Source of the DNA: Mycobacterium innocens
GTDB lineage: Bacteria; Actinomycetota; Actinomycetes; Mycobacteriales; Mycobacteriaceae
Direction of reading: 5' to 3'
DNA: 36,850 nucleotides
Assembly: GCF_900566055.1 (NCBI RefSeq)
Contig: NZ_UPHQ01000087.1
Span: forward strand, 1 to 36,850
Made by a program: the position numbers and the translations under genes. Positions 16,012 through 24,310 of this stretch are shown here, piece after piece. The notes under the pieces are model-generated. The model was not told the origin of the DNA. It made no database searches and worked only from the letters and a program-made list of their open reading frames with translations. Position 1 is the first letter of the stretch. The number at the start of each line of letters is the position of its first letter.

Positions 16012-17751
16012 CTAGGGGCTGGAAAGCGGCACGATCCAACGCACATGAGTGCCCCCGTCGGGCGGTGAGCTGATAACGCAGGTGCCGCCGAGTTGTTCTG
16101 CCCGTTGCGTTATGTTGGCTAGTCCGCTGCGCCGCTGGTTTTGTGCTGGGATGCCTTCGCCGTTATCCACGATGTCGATGGTGAACGCGTCCGCGACGGT
16201 GATCGCGACGGTCAGCCGGGAGGCGCCGGAGTGGCGCACGGCATTACTGATGGCTTCAGTGATGACCGCTTCGGCATGCTCGGCCAGCCCGCTGCCGACC
16301 ATGGTCAGCTGGCCGATTGTGCGCAGCGTGGTGGCGACGGGGCGGTTGTCGGTCAGTTCAGCCACCAGTCGCTGAACCCGGCGCAGAAACGTTCCGTCAG
16401 AACCAGCGTCTGAATGCAGGTCGAAGATTGTCGTACGGATGTCTTCGATGGTGCTTTGCAGGTGGTCGAGGATTTCGGTGAGGCGATTGGTCATCTCTGG
16501 CGAGCGGGACCGCGCGATTGCGCTGTGCAAATCCAAGCCGGCTGCGAACAGGCGCTGGATGACGTGGTCGTGCAAGCCATGAGCTATGCGCTCGCGGTCG
16601 GCGAGAATGCCGAGCTTCCGTTCGCGGTTGCGATCCGTTGCCAGCGTCAACGCCATTGCGGCCTGGTCGGCGAAGTCGCCGACGGGGTCGAGACAGTCCT
16701 TGTCGAACGGCGGCGCATCTTTGCCGCGGGCCACGCCGAGCACCCCGATGAGGGAGTCGTGGGCGCGCAGCGGCATGAGAATCGCCGGGCGTTGCCCGGT
16801 ATCGGTGAACGCCGGAATCGGATTAAGGAACGACGGGGTGATCACCGGTGTGCCAGAACGAAGCACAATGCCGTCGGTGGAGCCGTCCACCGGCACATGC
16901 TGGCCGAGCACCTCGCCGGCGCGTGCACCCACCGCGGTGGACACCACCAACGTGTCGATTTCGTCAGCGGGTCCATTGGCGGGAAGCAGTACGATCGCTT
17001 GCTCAGCCTGCGCCAGCTCCATCGCGCGTTCGGCGATGAGCTGTAGCGCACTCGACGCCGGACATGCATCCGAAAGCAGCGCAGTCGTGATCTCGCGACT
17101 GGCCGTAATCCACGCCGCTGAAGCGCGCGCTCGATCAAGGAGTTGCGCGCTGTCAATGGCCACCGCCGCCGCCGACGCCAAGGCGCGCGCCGCGATCTCG
17201 TCGGATTCGGTGAAGGCGTTCCCGAGGCCGTCGTTGGCGACATATAAGTTGCCGAATACCTCACCGCGGATGGTGATGGGCACGCCGAGGAGGGCCCGCA
17301 TCGGCGGATGGTGCGCCGGGAAACCGAGTGCGGCCGGGTGCGTGCTCAGATCGTTTAACCACAGCGCTTCGGTCGGCTTGAGCGCTACACCGAGAACACC
17401 CTTGCCCGACGGCAGTTGTCCGATGTCGTGGACGGTGTCTGCATCCATCCCAGCATGGACGAACGAGACGAGTTGATCGTCGTGATCATGCACAGCTATG
17501 GCGCCGTACCTTGAGCCGGTCAGGTCCATCGCCGCAGTGACGATCCGATGCAGCGTTGCATCGAGGTCGAGATCAGAACTCATCTCGACGATCGCTCGCA
17601 ACAGCAGCCGCATCTGCTTGCGGGCCGCGAGCAGCTCTTCGCGCTGCCGACGAACCTGGCGTGCTAGGTCTCCATTGTCGAGACGGGTAACGGTGTCGAG
17701 ACGGGTAACGGTCGACTTGCTGTGCTCACCCACCAGGCGGCGCCTGTCCAA
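16012..17751 (-). CDS. DosT/DevS-like GAF-GAF sensor histidine kinase
   Basis: 579 residues; TTG 17751 chosen because AGGAGG lies 6 bases upstream. GAF-A spans about 60-205 and keeps the haem-ligand context of DevS/DosT: FPAHHPPMRALLGVP puts H148 where DevS has H149, and FGNLY puts Y170 where DevS has the distal-pocket Tyr171. GAF-B spans about 230-370. The NarL-type kinase core has HGLHDHVIQRLF (phosphoacceptor about H394), AISNAVRH (N box) and DNGEGIP (G box). It should sense O2, NO or CO through haem and phosphorylate a DosR-type regulator. No response regulator is encoded nearby, so it would signal to a distant DosR. An 18-bp tandem duplication encodes TVTRLD twice at the N-terminus. Whether it is the DosT orthologue or a third sensor cannot be settled here. 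Confidence 0.88.
   Translation of the reverse strand: MDRRRLVGEHSKSTVTRLDTVTRLDNGDLARQVRRQREELLAARKQMRLLLRAIVEMSSDLDLDATLHRIVTAAMDLTGSRYGAIAVHDHDDQLVSFVHAGMDADTVHDIGQLPSGKGVLGVALKPTEALWLNDLSTHPAALGFPAHHPPMRALLGVPITIRGEVFGNLYVANDGLGNAFTESDEIAARALASAAAVAIDSAQLLDRARASAAWITASREITTALLSDACPASSALQLIAERAMELAQAEQAIVLLPANGPADEIDTLVVSTAVGARAGEVLGQHVPVDGSTDGIVLRSGTPVITPSFLNPIPAFTDTGQRPAILMPLRAHDSLIGVLGVARGKDAPPFDKDCLDPVGDFADQAAMALTLATDRNRERKLGILADRERIAHGLHDHVIQRLFAAGLDLHSAIARSRSPEMTNRLTEILDHLQSTIEDIRTTIFDLHSDAGSDGTFLRRVQRLVAELTDNRPVATTLRTIGQLTMVGSGLAEHAEAVITEAISNAVRHSGASRLTVAITVADAFTIDIVDNGEGIPAQNQRRSGLANITQRAEQLGGTCVISSPPDGGTHVRWIVPLSSP
17677..17712. repeat. 18-bp tandem duplication inside the sensor kinase
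   Basis: Two exact adjacent copies of an 18-bp unit (17677-17694, 17695-17712) repeat six codons near the N-terminus of the kinase, before GAF-A, without changing the frame. Confidence 0.95.
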
Positions 17752-18329
17752 ACGTGCCTCCTTATCTGTTGAGGCACTGCCACACGGCGGTGTCGACTTT
17801 GCCGGCTTGCCTATTTGGCTTGCCGTCGGTAGGAATGCTACGCCGTTTGGCCGTGTTGGTCTTGGCGGAAATCGGGCGCGCTGTCATCGTGGTCGATCGT
17901 TGCGGCAGATGTCACGTGAGCGGATGGCGGCGGGCTGATTGCGGTGTTGTGCCTACGGCAGGTGTCGTTCGTCGTGTTGTGTATTCCGGGCCGCGCACCG
18001 GCGCATCGACATTAGGTCGAGAGATCAATGGTCTGCCGACGACGTGACGGTAAACCAAGGTCCAACGACCCTACAGGAATACGTGTCATGGGCCATAGGT
18101 TCAGCAGTGTCTGGGAATCGACCGGCGAGAGATCGCCAAGGGCCGGCAAAACAAGACGTCATATGTAAGGGGCCAGCTGACTTGGCGAACGTGAAATCCT
18201 CAGCGCCGCAGGCCACCACATGCGTGAACTGGGAGGCAATGGCCGCCACGCGAAACTGAATGGCAGACACGTCGGCGCCGCCAAATCGGCTACGCGCGAA
18301 AACTGGCGTGAGCAAAGATCGGACAGACT
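17752..18329. other. Intergenic region of 578 bp between divergent kinase and HAD-ATPase genes
   Basis: No frame in this stretch has convincing protein character: the open frames are Arg/Cys/Ser-rich and lack ribosome sites. It holds one DosR-like sequence (18058-18071) and is less GC-rich than the coding sequence around it. It could contain promoters for both genes or an untranslated RNA; I see no defined RNA structure. Confidence 0.5.
18058..18071. promoter_or_regulatory. Degenerate DosR-like box in the kinase/HAD-ATPase intergenic region
   Basis: AGGTCCAACGACCC, followed by TA, is a GGTC-N4-GACC palindrome and matches 11 of 14 consensus positions. It is 258 bp before the HAD-ATPase start. 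A near copy (AGGTCAAACGACCC) precedes hrp1. Confidence 0.4.
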
Positions 18330-19988
18330 GTGACGTTTTTCAAGGTGGTCGCCCTCGACTTCGACGGCACCCTTACATCAGGCGGCACCATAGCGGTACA
18401 TACCATGGAGGCAATCGAGCATGCCAGGCGAAATGGCCTTGCGATTGTGCTTGTCTCCGGCCGAATCGGAACCGAATTGCAGGCCGAATTCCCACAGATA
18501 GCCAACCACGTGGACGCGATGGTGCTCGAAAACGGCGCGGTGATCGTCATCAACGGCCAGTCCCGCGCACTGACACCTCCGGTGGACGGCGGCCTTCGGC
18601 AGGCACTCGTTGACCGCAAAGTCCCGTACCGCCGCGGTGCGGTGCTGGTGGCCGCTGACGGTGAGCACGCCGCGACCATGATCGAGCTGATCGGCGAGCT
18701 TGGGTTGGACTACCAGATCGCTCACAACCGCGGTGCCCTCATGGTGCTGCCGGCAGGTACCACCAAAGCGACCGGGCTGGCGACAATCCTGGACGAGATG
18801 AAACTTTCCCCGCACAACACCGTGGCCGTGGGAGACGCCGAGAACGACTTGTCGTTATTCGGTATTGCCGAGATCGGCGCAGCTGTGGCCGATGCCGTTG
18901 CGTCAGTTCGGCGAAGTGCCGACCTAGTTCTGGACAAATCGGACGGAGCCGGCGTGTCCGAGCTGTTGACCGGCCCGTATCTCACCGGGGTACAACGCTG
19001 GTGTCCACCCCGCCGGTGGGTCAACATTGGAACCTTCGACGACGCAACCCCGACCCGGATACCGGGAAGCCAGGGCCGGATATTGGTTACCGGACCTGCC
19101 GCGACGGGAAAGAGCTATGTCGTCGGTTTGATGGCAGAGCAATGGATTCTGGCCAACTACTGCGTCCTTGTCCTCGATCCCGAAGGCGACCACGTGCAGT
19201 TACAGCAGCTCAACAGGGTGCAGCTGTTCGACGGTGGCCACCACCTTCCTGAGCCGGCCGAACTGCTCACCATGCTGCAGCCGAACTCCAGCATGGTGGT
19301 GGACATGTCGGCATTGTGCGAGCCAACCAAGGTCGACTACATGTATCGATTACGGTCGGCTGCCGAGGCACACCGACAGCAATACGGATATCCACATTGG
19401 GTGATCTATGACGAGGCCCACTTGCTCGGCGTCGATGAGCACGCGCACTGGGCACCGCGAGGCGGCTATGTGTTGTCTTCATTTGCCCCGGCATCGCTTC
19501 CCGCGCACGAGATCGATACCAGCGACGTGGTGCTGACGCTGACCGGCGCCGACACTGCATCAGACATCGCTTCTCCGCGGCGAGCTACCATACGCATCGG
19601 CTCCCAGCCGGCGCGCCAGTTCGCCATCGCACATCGTGCGACTGCCCACGTACGGCACTGGCACAAGTATGCCGATATCGGCCTGCCCCATGACCGGCGC
19701 TTCTACTTCCACACCACCGCTCGCCAAGCCATTGCCCCGGCCGCGACAATGCGTGATTTCGGCACTGCGGTAAGACATCTCGACCAACAAACACTCGAAT
19801 ACCATCTCGAGCGCGGCGACTTTTCCCGGTGGCTCGAAGGCACGATCGCAGACAAAGACCTCGCCACGCAGGTGGCCGCATGGGAGGACGAGCTACAGGC
19901 CAATCGCGCCGCCGACCTGGAACGCATCCGTCACAACCTCGCCCAAGCGGTGGAGGAACGGTATCTACCTGCGCAAGAACCGGACTGA
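18330..19988 (+). CDS. HAD phosphatase / P-loop ATPase fusion
   Basis: 552 residues from GTG 18330 (weak ribosome site). Residues 1-215 are a Cof-type HAD hydrolase: VALDFDGTLTSGG with nucleophile D10 and acid D12, VLVSGR (motif II), and VGDAENDLSLFGIAE (motif IV). Residues about 235-480 form an ATPase of the VirB4/HerA-like kind: Walker A GPAATGKSYV (about 254-263), VLVLDPEGDH, Walker B VIYDEAH (about 358-364). The C-terminal 80 residues (GTAVRHLDQQTLEYHLERGDFSRWLEG, then a coiled coil) resemble a small conserved tail seen on HAD/ATPase proteins. The substrate is unknown: HAD members of this type remove phosphate from sugar phosphates, and the ATPase could be a DNA or protein motor. Convergent with the permease gene. 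Confidence 0.85.
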   Translation: MTFFKVVALDFDGTLTSGGTIAVHTMEAIEHARRNGLAIVLVSGRIGTELQAEFPQIANHVDAMVLENGAVIVINGQSRALTPPVDGGLRQALVDRKVPYRRGAVLVAADGEHAATMIELIGELGLDYQIAHNRGALMVLPAGTTKATGLATILDEMKLSPHNTVAVGDAENDLSLFGIAEIGAAVADAVASVRRSADLVLDKSDGAGVSELLTGPYLTGVQRWCPPRRWVNIGTFDDATPTRIPGSQGRILVTGPAATGKSYVVGLMAEQWILANYCVLVLDPEGDHVQLQQLNRVQLFDGGHHLPEPAELLTMLQPNSSMVVDMSALCEPTKVDYMYRLRSAAEAHRQQYGYPHWVIYDEAHLLGVDEHAHWAPRGGYVLSSFAPASLPAHEIDTSDVVLTLTGADTASDIASPRRATIRIGSQPARQFAIAHRATAHVRHWHKYADIGLPHDRRFYFHTTARQAIAPAATMRDFGTAVRHLDQQTLEYHLERGDFSRWLEGTIADKDLATQVAAWEDELQANRAADLERIRHNLAQAVEERYLPAQEPD

Positions 19989-20063
19989 GCCGTCAAGCCG
20001 CCGCGTGACATCGAATCCGTACCGAGCACTCGCGGCACGGCCGCCCGATCGCATTGAGTTGTG

Positions 20064-21479
20064 TTATGTCGCTTCGTGTTTGCCATGCCCCTCGGATGAC
20101 TCAGGTGCGGCCTCCGCCGAACCGGCGGAGGTGGTATGAGCCATTGCCGGTTCCGCGGAGCTGGATTCAGGAGCCGGCGTTGCGGCCGGGGCGGGCGTTG
20201 GCACCGCCGCGATGCGGTGGATGCCCTTGCGGTCGTATATCCAGGTCAGCACGGCGCCGAAGACCAGACCGATCGCGAGCCCGATCGTCGCCACCGTCAG
20301 GGAGCGGCCGAGCCCCGCGTCGAGGCGGCCGTCGAAGTACAGCAGCGCCCGGGTGCCGATGAACACCTGGCGCATCGGCTCGAAATTGGCCAGCCAGCTG
20401 AAGATCTTCGGCTCCGCCTCGAGCGGAATCGTGGCGCCGGTGGATGGCAGGCCCAGGAAGTTGAAGATGAACAGGGCGGTCAGAATGCCGAGCGTGCCCA
20501 ATGCCGTGATGAAGCTCGTGGAGGCGACCCCCACGGTCAACATGATGAAGACACCGAAGAGCCACAGCGCCCATGGGTGCGGCACCGGCATCCCGAAGGC
20601 CTTCGCCACCCAGAGGTAGACCGCTGAAGAGAACAACGACACCACCGCCACCAACATCCACTTGAGCAGCAGCGTGCGGAACCACGACACCCGGACCCGA
20701 TCGGCCAACCGGTACATCGGTCCGAATTCGGCCGGCGAATAGCCGAGCATCGCCTCGACCAGCATGCTCACCACCAGGGCGCCGGTGACGCCGCCGATCA
20801 GCAACATCAGGGTGTAGAAGTAACTGGACAGTCCGAGCCCGGTGCCGTCAGGCAGCTCGTTGCGCGGCTCGACCCGAACGTCGAGGGGATTGGCGAGCAC
20901 CCATGCGGCACCGGCGCTCAGCTGCTCGCCACCGGACGCAGCCGCCGCATCCGTGAGCTTCTTGCCGGCCTTGGTGTTGTAGTCAACCATCGCCTTTTTC
21001 AGCACACTTTCGGCGATGCCCGCACCCATCGCGCTGGCCCGCGGATTGGTTTCGATCGTGATGACCGGCTTGGTCACCTCGCCCGGCTTCGACACGGTTT
21101 GCAACAACCCCAGCAGTTTGTCGGAGAAGTCCGGCGGTATCACCAACGCGCCGTAGATCTTGCCGGTGTCGAACTGATGATTCGCCTCCTCGGGGGTCAG
21201 CAACCGGATATCGAACTTATGCCCTTCCTCGAGTTTGGTCTTGAGTGCATCGGTGATCTTGGCGCCCGCCTTGGCGCTTCCCGTGTCCTCGTTGACGATC
21301 GCGATCGGGAAGTTGTGGAAGTTTTTCTTCGGGTTCAGGCTGCTGCCGAAGAACAGCCATGACAGTCCCGCCAATACGGCGAGCGTGACGACGACCGGGG
21401 CCAACCAGAACCGCACGGTGCGCAACGGGTGCGGCAGCGGATACGGAGTGGTTTGACGCAATAGTTCCTGGTCGGACAT
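20064..21479 (-). CDS. YhgE/Pip-like membrane permease (ABC-2/DUF3533 type)
   Basis: 471 residues from ATG 21479, with GGAAGGAG upstream. One N-terminal membrane segment (WLAPVVVTLAVLAGLSWLFF), a long extracytoplasmic domain (PIAIVNEDTGSA, YGALVIPPDFSDKLL, about 45-220), then five hydrophobic segments and a Ser/Ala/Glu-rich tail. This layout is that of the YhgE/Pip family and ABC-2-type exporters; in mycobacteria such proteins accompany lipid or MmpL transport, but no ATPase or MmpL gene adjoins it. It lies 81 bp after the tgs1-like stop on the same strand, so it may be the last gene of that unit and may move lipid or lipid precursors. Substrate unknown. Confidence 0.82.
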   Translation of the reverse strand: MSDQELLRQTTPYPLPHPLRTVRFWLAPVVVTLAVLAGLSWLFFGSSLNPKKNFHNFPIAIVNEDTGSAKAGAKITDALKTKLEEGHKFDIRLLTPEEANHQFDTGKIYGALVIPPDFSDKLLGLLQTVSKPGEVTKPVITIETNPRASAMGAGIAESVLKKAMVDYNTKAGKKLTDAAAASGGEQLSAGAAWVLANPLDVRVEPRNELPDGTGLGLSSYFYTLMLLIGGVTGALVVSMLVEAMLGYSPAEFGPMYRLADRVRVSWFRTLLLKWMLVAVVSLFSSAVYLWVAKAFGMPVPHPWALWLFGVFIMLTVGVASTSFITALGTLGILTALFIFNFLGLPSTGATIPLEAEPKIFSWLANFEPMRQVFIGTRALLYFDGRLDAGLGRSLTVATIGLAIGLVFGAVLTWIYDRKGIHRIAAVPTPAPAATPAPESSSAEPAMAHTTSAGSAEAAPESSEGHGKHEAT

Positions 21480-21560
21480 GAGGGCTCCTTCCTCGACTAA
21501 GCCGAGCCTGCGTTGGGGCTAGATATCGGAAGCGAAATCACGCACAGCTGCCTCCGGAAC

Positions 21561-22976
21561 TCAGGTGGCCAACCGGGAAGGCCGCCGGCTTTGCTTCGTG
21601 CGGGTCTGTTTGCGGGCCAGGGCGCGGGCCAGCAGACGGGCGACGCCGAGTTCGATGCCGCGGGCGAGTTCGTCGACGTCGGGCGTGGCGTCGTAGTCGG
21701 CGGTGATGCCGAACACTACTGTGTCGACATAGGTGAGCATGCCGATGACGGTGCGCAGGTGCATCGCGATCGGCGGCACCGGCAGCAGCTCTTCGACCGG
21801 GCGACCCAGGACCTGCAGCCGCTGACGGGGGCCCGGCACATTGGTCGCCAGTGTGACGACGCTGCGCTGCGGCAGCCGCGCCAGTAGCCGAACCGTCCAC
21901 GCGCTCAACACGAACGGCACGAAGTTGGCCAGCGCGACAAAGGCGCTCGCCGCCTGGCGCTCACCGCTGCCTTTCAGCCTGTCCAACCGGGTGTGCACCG
22001 ACCGTAACCGCTTCACCGGGTCGTCCTGCTCCACCGGCAACGACGGCAGCATTGCCGACACGCGAATATCGGTGCGGTCCATGGCATCCGGCGAGCGCAC
22101 CGATACCGGGATCAGCGTGCGCAGCGAGTTGCGCCGCGGCTTCTCACCGCGATGCAGCAGGACCGCACGATAGCTATCGGTGATGGCGGCCAGCGCCACG
22201 TCGTTGAGTGTGACGCCGAAGACCTCGCACACCGTTTCGACATCTTTGAGCGACACCCGCGCCGCGCTGTAACGGCGCATGTTCGTCACCGAGCCGCGCA
22301 GCGACGAGTCTGCGGCGGGAGCGAGTAAGCCGGCAACGAATTGGGCTGCTCCTTTGGCGGTGTGCGCGGCTGCGCCGGTAGTGGCCACCGATGCGCGCCA
22401 CAGTCCGCCGGCCCAGCTCAGCGGGTTGAGGCTGAGCCCGGCCGGGTTGCCCATCGACACCGGCGCCTCTTTGGCGGCCCGGATGTCGGTGGCGAACGTC
22501 GCGGTCGGACCCGTATCGGCGATGTTGGCCAACATCCGCATCGCGGCAATCCCGTCGGCAATGCAATGGTGGATTTTTATCAGCGCCGCCCACCGCCGTT
22601 CCGGCAGGCCTTCGATGATCCAGCACTCCCACAAGGGGTGGTCGCGATCGAGCCGGCGCTCCATGAGATCGGCGATGGTCCGGAACAAGGCGGCATCATC
22701 GCCGGGCCGCGGCAATGCCGCCCACCGCACATGGTGGGTGATGTCGAAGTTGGCGTCGTCAACCCATTCCGGCGCCGCGAGTTCCAACGGATGCTTGTGC
22801 ACCAACTGCGTCAACCGGGGGATGGTTCGCATCCGCTCCGAGAGCGTCTCGACGAGCTCGTCTCGCCCGGGGCTGGGTCCGTCGATGACAGCCAGCGCGC
22901 CGATGGCTAGGCTCACGTGCCTGTCGGCGTCTTCTGCCTCCAGGAAACTGGCCGCCATGGTCGTCAGCTGTTCCAC
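21561..22976 (-). CDS. Tgs1-like triacylglycerol synthase (WS/DGAT)
   Basis: 471 residues. Strongly similar to M. tuberculosis Tgs1 (Rv3130c), the main hypoxia-induced triacylglycerol synthase: FLEAEDADRHVSLAIGALAV, WVDDANFDITHHV, RRLDRDHPLWE, catalytic HHCIADG at 136-142, SDLRRYSAARV-like MRRYSAARVSL, NDVALAAITDSYR, TLATNVPGPRQ. Start: GTG 22976, preceded by GGAGG, makes VEQLTTMAASFLEAED line up with MNHLTTLDAGFLKAED of Tgs1; frames from ATG 23009 or TTG 23057 would add 11-27 residues with no counterpart. It makes storage triacylglycerol at the membrane in dormant cells. In M. tuberculosis tgs1 pairs with Rv3131/Rv3129; here the neighbours are the permease (downstream) and a small protein (upstream). 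I see only weak DosR-like sequence near 23060. Confidence 0.88.
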   Translation of the reverse strand: MEQLTTMAASFLEAEDADRHVSLAIGALAVIDGPSPGRDELVETLSERMRTIPRLTQLVHKHPLELAAPEWVDDANFDITHHVRWAALPRPGDDAALFRTIADLMERRLDRDHPLWECWIIEGLPERRWAALIKIHHCIADGIAAMRMLANIADTGPTATFATDIRAAKEAPVSMGNPAGLSLNPLSWAGGLWRASVATTGAAAHTAKGAAQFVAGLLAPAADSSLRGSVTNMRRYSAARVSLKDVETVCEVFGVTLNDVALAAITDSYRAVLLHRGEKPRRNSLRTLIPVSVRSPDAMDRTDIRVSAMLPSLPVEQDDPVKRLRSVHTRLDRLKGSGERQAASAFVALANFVPFVLSAWTVRLLARLPQRSVVTLATNVPGPRQRLQVLGRPVEELLPVPPIAMHLRTVIGMLTYVDTVVFGITADYDATPDVDELARGIELGVARLLARALARKQTRTKQSRRPSRLAT

Positions 22977-23121
22977 CGCCAGCCACCTCCGATCCCCGTC
23001 GATCGGCATCACTATCCGTGGTAGGGCACCGGGGGCAATAGTGCCGTTAGTCACCAAGGACTAGTGCCAGACTTCCCAAGCTGGCCGGATTATCGCCAGT
23101 CGCTCCGGCGAAACGGTGAGC

Positions 23122-23388
23122 TCAGTGAATCGGGACCGGCGACTCGTCCGCCATGTCGGACAACTCACGAGGCACGATGCCCACGTACCTCATGATGCGG
23201 TCCAGAACGATGTTAGACAGATCGCCGTCATCGGCAACCCGGCCGAGGCCGCGCCGTCGCAGGAAAGTGTCCAGGCGCCGATCGGGTGACCAGCCGGCGT
23301 AGATGGTGTCTACGTAGCGTGAGCGCAGGAATTCCCAGGCGAGACCATCGACGTCGGAATCGGTCAATAATGGTGGGTCGCCACGCAT
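23122..23388 (-). CDS. Small conserved protein, function unknown
   Basis: 88 residues from ATG 23388 with GGACGG upstream. Acidic with several Arg clusters (WEFLRSRYVDTIYAGWSPDRRLDTFLRRRGL, VLDRIMRYVGIVP); no membrane segment or known motif. The divergent region to its right contains two DosR-like boxes, and it is 145 bp upstream of the tgs1-like gene on the same strand, so it may head that operon. I do not recognise it as a named gene. Confidence 0.72.
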   Translation of the reverse strand: MRGDPPLLTDSDVDGLAWEFLRSRYVDTIYAGWSPDRRLDTFLRRRGLGRVADDGDLSNIVLDRIMRYVGIVPRELSDMADESPVPIH

Positions 23389-23473
23389 AGCCGTCCTAAT
23401 CCTTGCTGAGCCACAACCGCAGCCAAGTTACGTGGACCAGGTCATCATTTCGTCACACTCATGTTGCGGAATA

Positions 23474-23487
23474 GGGTCTAAAGTCAC
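23474..23487. promoter_or_regulatory. DosR-like box, small-protein side of a divergent promoter
   Basis: GGGTCTAAAGTCAC differs from GGGACTAAAGTCCC at two positions. It is 86 bp from the minus-strand small-protein start. Confidence 0.6.
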
Positions 23488-23514
23488 CTGTCCGGTATGT
23501 CAGCTTGTGCGGCG

Positions 23515-23528
23515 AGGACCATAGACCC
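23515..23528. promoter_or_regulatory. DosR-like box, SRPBCC-gene side of a divergent promoter
   Basis: AGGACCATAGACCC matches the GGGACC-N3-G-N-CCC form except for the first base. It is 36 bp before ATG 23565, the same distance as box 2 of the hydrolase promoter. Confidence 0.6.
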
Positions 23529-23564
23529 TGGTGAACTGCCCGTGGCGGGTCGCAGACTGGCGCT

Positions 23565-24227
23565 ATGGCCAAGACGATGAAACGGATTGCCGGGGCCGGG
23601 GCCTCGCTGGCAGTGCTGTACGCCGCGCGGCGGTATTACCGCAACTGGGGTACCACCAAGCAGGAAGCCCGGATGCTGCTGCCCGGCGACACCTTGGTCA
23701 GCGACCCGGCCACCCAAACGACCGAAGCGTTGAACATCGACGCCCCGGCAGCTGCCGTGTGGCCGTGGTTGGTGCAAATGGGTCAGGACCGTGGTGGCTT
23801 CTACGGTGGTGAAAGACTGAAAAACCTAGCCGGGCTTCGCCACAACGACGCCGATCGAGTCCACCCGGAATGGCAGCAGCTCGCGGTGGGCGATGTGGTG
23901 CGGCTGGCTCCCGAAGGCTGGATGGGCCTGCCCGACGGGGTGACGTTGCGTGTCGCCGAAATCGTGCCCGACAAATACCTCGTGCTCAATGCGACGCGAC
24001 CGGACCTGCGCTGGAATGCGGTGTGGTCTTTCCACCTGCAGCCGCACGGGGAGGATCGCGTCCGGCTCCTCACCCGCGCCCGGATTGCGCTGCGCCGCCC
24101 CGGCGAAGTGTTTGTCCTGGAACTGGCCAGGCCGTTGATCTCGCTGGGCGCCCGAGGATTGCTGCTCGGTATCAAGCACCGGGTTGAGCGGCTGCCGCTG
24201 CCGCAACCCACCGCGCCCGGTTGCTGA
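23565..24227 (+). CDS. SRPBCC/START-like protein with N-terminal hydrophobic segment
   Basis: 220 residues; ATG 23565 with a second ATG four codons later. A short hydrophobic start (MKRIAGAGASLAVLYAARR) precedes a lipid-binding-type fold suggested by EALNIDAPAAAVWPWLVQMGQDRGGFY (the polyketide-cyclase/SRPBCC opening, about 52-78), LRVAEIVPDKYLVL and WSFHLQPHGEDRVRLLTRARI. SRPBCC proteins bind hydrophobic ligands. The end (RGLLLGIKHRVERLP) is amphipathic. It stands alone between a divergent DosR-like promoter and a strong hairpin, so it is probably a single-gene unit induced in dormancy. Ligand unknown. Confidence 0.78.
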   Translation: MAKTMKRIAGAGASLAVLYAARRYYRNWGTTKQEARMLLPGDTLVSDPATQTTEALNIDAPAAAVWPWLVQMGQDRGGFYGGERLKNLAGLRHNDADRVHPEWQQLAVGDVVRLAPEGWMGLPDGVTLRVAEIVPDKYLVLNATRPDLRWNAVWSFHLQPHGEDRVRLLTRARIALRRPGEVFVLELARPLISLGARGLLLGIKHRVERLPLPQPTAPGC

Positions 24228-24267
24228 GATCGGCTGCGGATACCCGGTGTGACATCGCCAAAGCGCT

Positions 24268-24304
24268 GTTACGGGCCCGGGCACAGGATGCCCGGGCCCG
24301 TAAC
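24268..24304. terminator. Perfect 15-bp hairpin, bidirectional terminator
   Basis: GTTACGGGCCCGGGC pairs perfectly with its inverted copy across a 7-base loop (ACAGGAT). It lies between the convergent SRPBCC-like gene (plus) and hspX (minus), ending 7 bp from the hspX stop, so it should end transcription from both sides. No U-tract. Confidence 0.85.
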
Positions 24305-24310
24305 GTTTGG

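Noticed and set aside
17939..18259. Open frames in the kinase/HAD-ATPase intergenic region as small genes
   Set aside because: Cys/Arg/Ser-rich translation, no ribosome site, no family resemblance.
23058..23090. DosR box upstream of the tgs1-like gene (AGGACTAGTGCCAG)
   Set aside because: Only the GGACT half fits; second half lacks CCC. Too weak to list as a site.
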